In this document: one piece after another, positions 21,885 to 30,000 of the stretch | Numbering within the stretch: position 1 is the stretch's first letter | Layout: each line of letters begins with the position of its first letter | Assembly: GCA_012295275.1 (NCBI GenBank) | Contig: CM022667.1 | Span: 12,442,538-12,472,537, forward strand | Direction: 5' to 3' | DNA length: 30,000 nt | From: Chrysomallon squamiferum | Lineage: Eukaryota; Mollusca; Gastropoda; Neomphalida; Peltospiridae | Translations under genes and position numbers: made by a program | The notes under the pieces: model-generated | The model's input: only the letters and a program-made list of their open reading frames with translations | Database searches by the model: none | Told to the model about the DNA's origin: nothing

Positions 21885-22928
21885 AAAATAAGTAAATAAT
21901 GGTCTTGAAAAGAAAGTTCAGGCCTGTTTTCTAACTCAAGTTTTTATCTACCTCTGTACCAAGAATTCCGAACAGAGGTAAATTTACCATAGCAGTTTCT
22001 TTTTCCTTCTGTTCTTCCATACACTGAACACTTAGTTGTTTGTAAATATTTGAAATAAAGCTGTCACTATCATGACAACTTAATAATGTTAAAACTAGAA
22101 AAGTATTTATTATCATTTTGTTATGCAGCAGGCATTCCCAACTTTTTTCATCCCATTTATCCTTGGCAACTTTTTAAAAGAGAAATTCACTCTGCTTTCA
22201 TCAGTAATTTGAAATTATACATCTACCGTAATAAAGCAACCATTTATTAATAATTATATTCCTTGTAATTATGAGTTGAATACGTTTTGTTAAATATTGT
22301 CAAAAATGAATTTAGAAAACTAAATATTACATAAATAAATTGTGACTACCCTGAGGTATTAAAAACACATAACTGTCTCTTCAAACTTTTCTCACTTTAC
22401 ATCAATTAATTCAGGCTTTTCAACTTTGAGTTATGATGAAAAAACATATGGATGGTTCATTTTAAGATTAAAGTATTCAATTCAATCAGTTACTTTTGAA
22501 ACAAATATTATAATGACATATGGTTTTTTTTCGTTTTTATTATGTACAATGGTTTTTTTCTCACAATAACAAAAAAGGTAACAAGCAAACAAATATACAG
22601 AGAAACAAAAAACGTAAAAGAGAAAACATTTTTATTTTTTAATACATGTAAATATAAAATATCACTTAGGTTTACACTAAATTTCAAACTTGCATTTGAA
22701 TAAATATATATGATGTATTCGTCAAATTGTGTTGAAAAAATATAACAATGAATAAATAAATAAATTTTCATAATAATTTTATTTATTTATCTTACATGAA
22801 AACAAATTGGGGATGTGTATAACAATATGTTACAAATTTTTAATTATTTCCTGTAAAGTATCATTTGTTAACAAAATATATTTATTTAAAACACAATGCG
22901 TACGTATTATTAGTATTATTTATTTATT

Positions 22929-23000
<72 letters not shown>

Positions 23001-23440
23001 CTTGTATCTCTAATTATAACGCCTATTTGTTGCATGTAAAATACTGAGATATTTGGTTGTATCTCTAATTATTTTTAGGTCCAGTAAACGTATTCCATGA
23101 AGTTTGAAAATATTAATTTTTGCATGTGAAATACTGAGATAACATTTGGTCAGTTGTCTGTAAATATTTAAATATTGTAAACTTATATCTTTTAATTCAG
23201 CAATATCATGAAAAACATCTGATTAAATTTACAACAAAAAAAAAAAAAAAAAAAAAAAAAAAGAAAAGAAACAGTGAACTATAACAACCTTTTATTATAT
23301 TTTTCTTTATATTATAATATATATCCATATAAATAAAAATTCTTTGACACGATATTCCAGCAATAATTATACGAGTTTTTCTAAGGGAGAGTACTCTATA
23401 GCAAAAATCTAGGGCACCAAATACTGAATCGTTTTCTTTT
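20720..23440. other. AT-rich spacer between the convergent gene 2 and gene 3
   Basis: No coding exon is supported. It contains (ATT)n at 21712-21765, (AAAT)n at about 21850-21890, mixed ATTT/ATT at 22916-22999 and an A-run at about 23235-23262. A possible hAT-like terminal repeat lies at 22129. Confidence 0.5.
22129..22180 (+). mobile_element. Possible hAT-like terminal inverted repeat, single end
   Basis: CAGGCATTCCCAACTTTTTT followed by a TTTTTAAAA stretch resembles the CAGnGGTTCCCAA-type ends of hAT transposons. I could not find the matching opposite end nearby, so this is at best a decayed remnant. Confidence 0.25.
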
Positions 23441-23444
23441 ATAT

Positions 23445-23707
23445 TAAACATTTATTTTGTATACACTCATAAATATTTATGCCAATTATATTTACATCTG
23501 TTGTTATATTAATTTAGTTCGAGAAGGAAGCTCTCGAAAACCAACGCCGATTAATCTGTCGTCTGCGTTGCAAATCCTTCTGCCTGAACGACTTTTTTTT
23601 TGTATTGGGATATTGAACCGGTTTCGGAACGGTCGATTTTCGCTGTACGGTTTCAAACGGTTAATAAATCTGTAATACGTCTGGACAACAAATTAATATT
23701 ATTATTA
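23445..23707 (-). other. 3'UTR of gene 3, unusually G+C-rich with a hairpin
   Basis: Downstream of the stop the sequence stays rich in CpG to about 23515. It contains a perfect 7-bp stem (TTCGAGA 23518-23524, TCTCGAA 23532-23538). On the minus strand AATAAA lies at 23456-23451, a plausible poly(A) signal. Confidence 0.45.
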
Positions 23708-26700
23708 TCATCTGTCGCTGGTAGAGGCCCCAGCTGCCGGGGACTCAGCCTGATGAGCCTTTGCTGCCAGTCGCAGAACTATAATGTCCTCGTATCCCTG
23801 CAAACCCACGATGACCTTGAATCCGTCTGGGGACAAGACAGCGCATGTCAGTGAGGAATCGAAGGTGAAGGATGTCAGGAGACAACCTAGAAAATAAAAA
23901 CGAAGTAATGAAATAAAAATTATTCCAGATAATTTTATTTTGGAAATGTTGAAGAATAATGTCTGAAGATCTTGTTTTCTTCCTTGAAAATAGTCAGTCG
24001 GTCACTGGTAATAAATAAATAAATAAATATATATATACATATAGATCTATATATATTGATCATGATCATTATTACTAATACTGATATTATTTACATACAC
24101 ATTTGTATATGTTTCACAAAACTCTTGCATTAAAATTCAACATGATTACATTAAATTAAATAATTCCCAAAAATCTAAATATTCTGCATGCTAAAATGCT
24201 AACAGTTCGTTTAAACATAATAAAGCTAAACATTTATAAATAAATAATAAAAACTTAAGTTTAAAGTGAAGTCGTTTTCTGTCAAAAATTGTTCAAGATT
24301 AAGCTGTATTAGTTAATTTGTTGTTGTTACAAGGTCAGTAGTGTGTATGTCTGTGTGTATGTGTGTTTCTTTTTAAATGAATTAGATACCTTTCTGATAG
24401 TCCCACAGGCAGACAGTTCGTGCCTCGGGATTTTTGTTCATTCCCACATAGTAAGTGATACAAACAGGACTTCCACTAGCCAGTACCAGACTGTTACAGC
24501 AAGAACCCACTCCACGCACGTAAAATCTAAATAGACAACACATTTAAATACTGGTAAATCATAGCAATATATATATATTCAGATTCTACCTGTGATATAA
24601 AGAAGAATCCGAATGGGGTATAAACAAGCAAAATTTAGACAAAGGGAAAATTTTGTTATTACGCATAACCGTTGTTCAAAAAAATAAAAAAAAAATAAAA
24701 AAAAAATAAAAAAATAAAAAAAATAATAATAATAATAATAATAACTAGAAAACGATAGAGAAATAAAATGTTACAGTTCAAAAGGCAAGGGATAATATAA
24801 ACATTAAAAAAAAAATAATAATAATAATAACAATAATTCTATGAAAATAGAAAGAAAGAATTAACGGAAGAATGGTGTGAATGATAACAGTAGCTAACGA
24901 AAGAATAAAATGACGAAAGTTCAAAAACAAGTCATGAAAAAGAATGATGGAATGACGAAGTACATGGAAAAAAAAGCCCAGAAAAAACCCTCGATAAGTA
25001 CAAACTTACTTATTGTGTCCAGACACCAGATCCCAGACAAGAAAGTCACCTGTCTCAAGACCACTGACCACACAACGCAGCTGGACATTAGTGGACAGAC
25101 ATGTTGTATTGCGTGACGTTTTCATCACCTTGAACAACTGACCGCTTATTAAGTCATATACTGCTAGAAAGTTGGGATTGTCTGACTCCAGTTCCTGTAT
25201 ACAATGATGTAATGAATGATTTAATAATAAACGTTTGAGCAAATGTAATTTAATTTAATTTGAAAAACAGTTGTACGGATGTTAATTCATAATAATAATA
25301 ATAATAAGAAGAAGAACAACAAGAAGAAGAAGAAGAAGAAGAAGAAGAAGAAGGTGAAGGTGAAGGAGGAGGACTAAATGAAAAGAGATCATTGAAGAAA
25401 AGGAAAAGCAACAGTGCTATTAGCACTCACTTACCACGCATGCGCAAACCACATAATGACCGTCACTGGTTACGTCTGCGATGGTCGTGATGAACTCGTG
25501 TTGCGCCATGCGAAGGTCGTGAACCAGTCTGCTTTCTTTCAGATTCCAGACGAGGAGAGGCGACGGTTTCTGAGTAGCGTCTCCGCAAACGAGAACGTTT
25601 CCGTTCTTGCTCACTAGCAGACTGTTAAGAAATCGATCCTCGCCTGCTTTGAACGTGGCCACCATTTCCCCCGAGGCGATGTCCAGCACGTTGATGTACA
25701 TTCTGTTTCTGGACAGCGCAACAACGCTTTCCGTGTTCGGCACACTGAACAGAGGCATTTTCAAGTTGAGCACGCCTCGCAGGTTCCTGATCGCCTGGTC
25801 CTGTTCCAGGTCGTACACCTTCAGCTCTCTGTCACAGAGTATCACAGCTCTCGTCTCGTCGATCATGGACAGCGCTCTGGGATGGTTCAAGTTGCTCAGT
25901 GTCTTCACCTGCTCCCCGGAATTTAAGTCCCAGATAACGATTTCTCCTTTCTCTTCAAACAAGCTCGCGATGTGCTGGCCTCCAGGTCTGATCAAATAAA
26001 GATTACAAGGAGCTTCTCCCGAGCATTCAGCTAGTCTGTCGGCTTCTTTTATGTCACGCGCCAGACAGAGTTTAGAAGGAACCATGTAAGGTACTTTCGA
26101 TGATCGACAGATATTAAACAGTTTTGCTATCTTTGGTAACCGTTTGGCATCCTGCATCACGGAACGTAGTCGAATTATGAGCTGAGAATAGATCTGACTT
26201 CCGTCCATGTCCAAAGCCTGATGGGATAGCCACACTACTTGTATCACGGTTTCCAAGTCGAGGCTGTCGTCCCCATCATTTTCCGTCTGCACAAATTTCA
26301 ACACCTGACAGACGTGGACGGTGGAGGTGGTATTAATACTGACGGCTAACCAGGCAGGGTTGAAAATAAAAGAATCGAGAAGTTTTCTGTCTTTGTTTTT
26401 TGCGCTCAGGATGCTGTGGTATGGCAGTTCGTGCAGAAGGTGTGGTGGCTTTATCACAGCTGGTTTCGAGTCACTGAAAATCGTGTTGTTTACGTACGAT
26501 TCGTTCCACTGTTTGACGAGATAATCACAGAGAAGCTTGTGAGCAGAGGCGACGTCCTCGGCAGACGACACGTAGCGTTCTCGCGCCAACGTCTTCAGAC
26601 TGTCGCTTGTCCACATGTAAACAATCGTCCCTTTGTGATGACACCCGGTCAAGAAAGGCAACATACAGCATCTAACTCCTTGCCAAATGCTTCTTGCAAA

Positions 26701-27633
26701 ATGTGCAACGACTGCATCGTCAGCACCCGACGAGGTCAACGATTTCACGTCTGCTAACAGGTCTGTAATGGCAGAGCTTGTCAAACCGTCCCTCACCGTC
26801 CCAAGAAGGCTCATGACTCGTCTGACAAGCTCTTGTCCAAACTGTCCTTCGACCAGCGTGAAAAACCTCTCCGATATTGTTCTGATATTCTCAGCGTTTG
26901 TTTCGTCATCACTGACATCAGAATGGTCCTGCAAGTTGTCGTCTGGACTATCACATATTAGTGGGTTTGACATGGCTCTCATAAATTTACTGTCTTCTCC
27001 ACAGTAGCCTGGTAGTTCAACGAAACAGTCTTCTTCACAGAACTGTCGTATAAAAGAAGAAAAAAAATAATAATAATAATAATAACGACAATAACTGTAA
27101 TATCACCGTTCTGGGTATTTCTATTTCGTCTTGTTCCCTAAGAAATAATTATGACAATAAAGTAAGAATAACAATAAATAAAAAAATATATAAATAAATA
27201 AATAATTTTAAAAAAACCCCAAAGAAAACACACACACCCAGACCCACACATACACACCTAACTAACATACTATATATGAATCCATGCATTTTTAATGCCC
27301 CTAGCAGAAATACATTATTTTGTTCTTATATCCAGCATAAACTAATTATCAATCGCTGAAATATTCATAGTTCCACTGTTTATTTTTCATGATCATAATA
27401 AATTTAAAAAATCTTGCCTCTGTCTGAATACGCTCTACGATTTCCTTTCCATGAACAGTGATGATCATTTTCACATGAAGAGGAAGTAGCTTGGGAAACC
27501 AATTTCCTGTGTCTGCGGTCACATGATCTAACAGAATAACCAATGGTTGATTGTCTTTAGCAAGATCGAGGAGAGTCTGAAACGCGGCCTTTTTCGAACA
27601 TATAGGAAACGGTCTTCGAGGCAACTAAATGAC

Positions 27634-27668
<35 letters not shown>

Positions 27669-28314
27669 CAACTAGATTAGCCTTACTATTTTACATATTT
27701 TACTTTGAATTGTTGAATATTACATTATTTATATACAAAGAAAAATAAATAAATAAAACAATAAAATAAAATAAAATAAAATAAAATTAAATAAAATTAA
27801 ATTAAATTAAATTAATTAAATTGAATTAAATTAAATTATACATAATTGATTTAAATTAAATTAAATTAAATTTTAAACTAAATTAAACTAAATTTTAAAA
27901 AGCCAGCTTTGTTCGAATTCGGGTTTATACAGAAACGCTGAAAAGCTTTGTCAATAAAATGAACTTGTTTTACCTCTTCTTTAAACGGGTTAAAACTACA
28001 TTCATTCAAATAGTCCACCTGCTGAATTAGACTGTGGAACACACTGAACATATCACAGGAATATGGCGTCATTCCACAAAAGCGCATCAAAATGGCCGCT
28101 TCCGGTAACAGTCTCGAGGACTCGGTCGCCATTTTGGCAATGACGCTCGATTTTCCGCATCCGGGCGGACCGTGAAGCACTATGGGATGTCGCGCGGCGT
28201 CATCCAAGAGGTAGCTACTGAGTTTGGTTATCACAGACGAGTTAACTTCGTTCGAAAACGACTGACACAGACGCTGTTGTTGTAGCAGTTCGTTGTACAG
28301 CCTCTCGTTGATAC
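23708..28314 (-). CDS. Gene 3: NACHT and WD-repeat domain protein (NWD1/NWD2-like), 5' partial
   Basis: A STAND-class P-loop NTPase, expected to act as a nucleotide-switched signalling scaffold. Six exons on the minus strand join in frame: 28314-27974, 27624-27418, 27042-25435, 25194-25010, 24526-24390, 23886-23708 (stop TGA at 23710-23708), giving 884 residues. Walker A is GPPGCGKS (residues about 48-55). A Walker B-like LVILLD follows (about 141-146), then WFPKLLPLHVKMIITV, which resembles the post-Walker B segment of NWD proteins. A winged-helix-like stretch lies near 250-290. A helical region follows with LHELPYHSIL and FNPAWLAVSI. WD blades start near 530 (IVIWDLNSG, LLVWNLKES, FLVWDLVSG, VCLWDYQK). 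The second intron uses a GC donor (GAG|gcaaga at 27417). Residues before the P-loop, including any N-terminal domain, are upstream of 28314. The 27974 donor was chosen for phase and consensus, since reading on runs into AT-rich intron. Exons are clearly richer in G+C than the introns. Confidence 0.85.
25289..25373 (+). repeat. AAT then GAA triplet tract in gene 3 intron
   Basis: AAT repeats, then GAA repeats ending in GGTGAA/GGA. On the gene's sense strand this is a CTT polypyrimidine tract followed by ATT repeats. Confidence 0.9.
27634..27900 (+). repeat. AAT microsatellite and AAATT-type repeats in gene 3 intron
   Basis: (AAT)n at 27634-27665, then AAATA, AAATTA and similar short-period repeats to about 27890. 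These fill the intron between exons 27974 and 27624. Confidence 0.85.
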
Positions 28315-28315
28315 C

Positions 28316-28316
<1 letters not shown>

Positions 28317-28346
<30 letters not shown>

Positions 28347-28347
28347 T
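28317..28347 (+). repeat. (AAAT)n microsatellite
   Basis: Seven or so AAAT units just upstream of the acceptor of exon 28314 on the minus strand. Confidence 0.9.
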
Positions 28348-28840
28348 TATCTCGTAATAATCCAATTCTTTTATTTTTATGTTCTGAAAATTCATAATTT
28401 GAGAATGTAAATATATAGCTATTTTGCTAAATAGGAAGAAGAAGAAGACATATATTTTTTTTTTTTTTTTTTAAATATATGTTTTCCGTACTATCGTTTT
28501 TGAATTTAATTATTATTATTGTAAAGGTTGTTGTTGATTTTAAACCGTAAATAAATTATTATTTTTTGAACTGAAACATGAATTAGTATTATAAACTGTT
28601 TTTGTTGCACAAATTTAAATAAATAAATAAATTAATTAAAAATAAATAAATAAAGATTATTTCATTTGACATAAATATATGTATAATTGTTTGCAGTGGT
28701 AATAGTAGCATTGCAGGTGTTGTTGTTAAATTAATGATTAACTGAATGACAAATCAGTAGTATAAACTGTTGTTAAGTATAAATAAATTAATAAAAGTAA
28801 ATAAGTAAATTTATTGCTTTGATGGAGGGTATAATTGTTT

Positions 28841-28986
28841 GCAGTGGTAATAGTAGTAGTAGATAACTGCATAGTAGTAATAGCAGTAGTAATAATGATA
28901 GTAGTAGTAGTAGAGTGGAAGAAAAAGTAAAACACTAGTAGTAGTAGTACAGTAGTAGTAGTAGAGAGTAGAGTAGAATGAGAGAG

Positions 28987-29077
<91 letters not shown>
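28841..29077 (+). repeat. GTA/TAG triplets leading into a pure (GA)n tract
   Basis: Imperfect AGT/GTA triplets (28841-28965) then an 87-bp uninterrupted GA run (28991-29077). On the sense strand of gene 3 the run is CT. The Ser/Leu repeat reading frames across it are artefacts. Confidence 0.95.
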
Positions 29078-29080
<3 letters not shown>

Positions 29081-29980
29081 AATTTGAACGACCGATTTAT
29101 AAACCAAGTCATTTCTACCCTTAAGACTTTTCAATTAAGCTATTATAATCACTATAAAATATTTTTATGTTATTAAGATATATAAAAATATCGACTGAGG
29201 GCGACTCCCACGCCTATCCGCACTAATTAATACCTGTATCGCTATTTCTGTAACAAAGGAAAAAAAAAAATTAATTATGATATTAAAAAAGAAAGAAAAA
29301 CCGATATAGTACAATGGACCCTAGCAGAATATACATCAACACTTCTATTTTTGAAATATATGACCAAAGAAAGTCATTAATATCAAGAAAAAAATTATTA
29401 TCATTGTGAATATCATATATTACAGCTCAAGAAGACGAACATCATCATCATCATAATCATCACCATCTCATCATCGTAATCATAATCATGGTCAATACTG
29501 CATCATTAAATCAACAGCAGCTTTTTCTTTCGATCTTCAGAGCCAATATTTTGTATTTCCCGTTCTAGGCAAGGCCTCACGATATGTATTTAATGAATAG
29601 GTTCGTTCCGTGATGTCAATATGCTAAAAAGTAATACCCTCCACACTTCTGTGCTATAAGAAGAATGCATAAAATGGCGATCCAATGTTACTCACTTAGC
29701 AGTTTTATTTATTAAAATGTTTCGAGGTGTCTCTTAATATTTTTTTTTATATACTCGACAGACCCCCCGCAAAAAAAAAAAAAAAAAAAATCCTTCGATA
29801 TTTGATTTTCGAACTGCTGTCTTCTAACGTCGTTAAAAACGGAACAGAGCAAATTATCACATTTGACAATTAACACTTGTTTTCGCTAGTGAAAGTCTGC
29901 CATTGATTTTCACAAATCTGTCATCTGCTAATGGTCTGTTTGTTCGAACATAACGAGTAATTAGCGTGAACTCGATGTAT
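29078..29980. other. Non-repetitive intronic or upstream DNA of gene 3
   Basis: Apart from the microexon candidate and a CAT-rich patch at about 29435-29480, I see no supported gene or repeat. Local G+C is somewhat higher toward 30000. Confidence 0.4.
29234..29247 (-). other. Candidate 14-nt microexon upstream in gene 3
   Basis: On the minus strand TTTGTTACAG precedes 14 nt (AAATAGCGATACAG), followed by gtatta. Splicing it to the exon at 28314 gives an open junction reading NSDTGINERL. The phase (one base left over) is the one that exon needs. Microexons this short are rare and the match could be chance, so support is weak. Confidence 0.2.
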
Positions 29981-29989
29981 GCAACTCAC

Positions 29990-30000
29990 ATGACACCGCC
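29990..30000 (-). other. Possible 3' end of a further upstream exon of gene 3
   Basis: At the right edge the minus strand reads GGCGGTGTCAT followed by gtgagt, a good donor, and local G+C rises. Only 11 bases are inside the window. Joined through the microexon candidate the frame stays open (GGVINSDTGINERL), and direct joining to 28314 is also open. Neither is proven. Confidence 0.2.

Noticed and set aside
20720-23440. tRNA or other structured RNA gene in the convergent spacer
   Set aside because: No cloverleaf or conserved box sequences were found by eye.
25414-27007. Several plus-strand frames of 67-130 aa
   Set aside because: Antisense shadows of the large gene 3 exon, which carries the NACHT-WD motifs.
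28738-29134. Ser/Leu repeat proteins on the minus strand
   Set aside because: Translations of the (GA)n/(CT)n and GTA triplet tracts.

Overview
The window is intron-rich, very A+T-rich nuclear DNA from an animal. Coding is split into short exons with GT-AG boundaries, introns are full of ATT, ATTT, CTT, GT and GA microsatellites, and one gene encodes a NACHT-WD40 protein, a family expanded in many invertebrates. An invertebrate, possibly a mollusc or other lophotrochozoan, is a plausible guess. No exon fixes the species.

Three protein-coding genes are supported. Gene 1 (+ strand, about 837-6114, 5' end outside the window) and gene 2 (+ strand, promoter and untranslated first exon ending at 8906, CDS 9342-20068, 582 aa over 12 coding exons) are tandem head-to-tail paralogues. 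They encode a coiled-coil protein family that I do not recognise. Exon order, several exon phases and a C-terminal tryptophan/arginine motif are shared. Gene 2 also shows the N-terminus, a 176-residue Lys/Ser/Asp/Arg-rich low-complexity segment. Gene 3 (- strand, 28314 down to 23708, 5' end upstream) is a NACHT and WD-repeat (NWD1/NWD2-like) STAND P-loop NTPase. It converges tail-to-tail on gene 2 across about 3.6 kb of AT-rich spacer (20069-23707).

The most unusual signal is in the introns of the two paralogues. At many exon borders the splice site, often with some adjoining exon sequence, has been tandemly duplicated into the intron. The clearest case is an array of 24 units of 74 bp (16495-18273). 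Each unit ends in a copy of the true 3' splice site of the exon at 18274, and the first bases of each unit look like a decayed copy of that exon's start. Similar but different arrays flank the acceptors of the exons at 4192, 6080, 10512 and perhaps 2363, and the donors at 5169 and 13857. The unit sequences are unrelated, so this looks like repeated independent birth of minisatellites at splice sites. It leaves dozens of decoy splice sites beside real ones.

Other stretches: 1-836 is intron with ATT repeats and no exon seen. 6115 to about 6600 is the 3'UTR of gene 1. About 6600-8500 is AT-rich spacer. 20069 to about 20700 is the 3'UTR of gene 2. About 20700-23440 is spacer with one possible hAT-like terminal repeat. 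28315-30000 is intron of gene 3 with a long GA tract and weak candidates for upstream exons. No tRNA, rRNA, CRISPR array or intact transposon was recognised.
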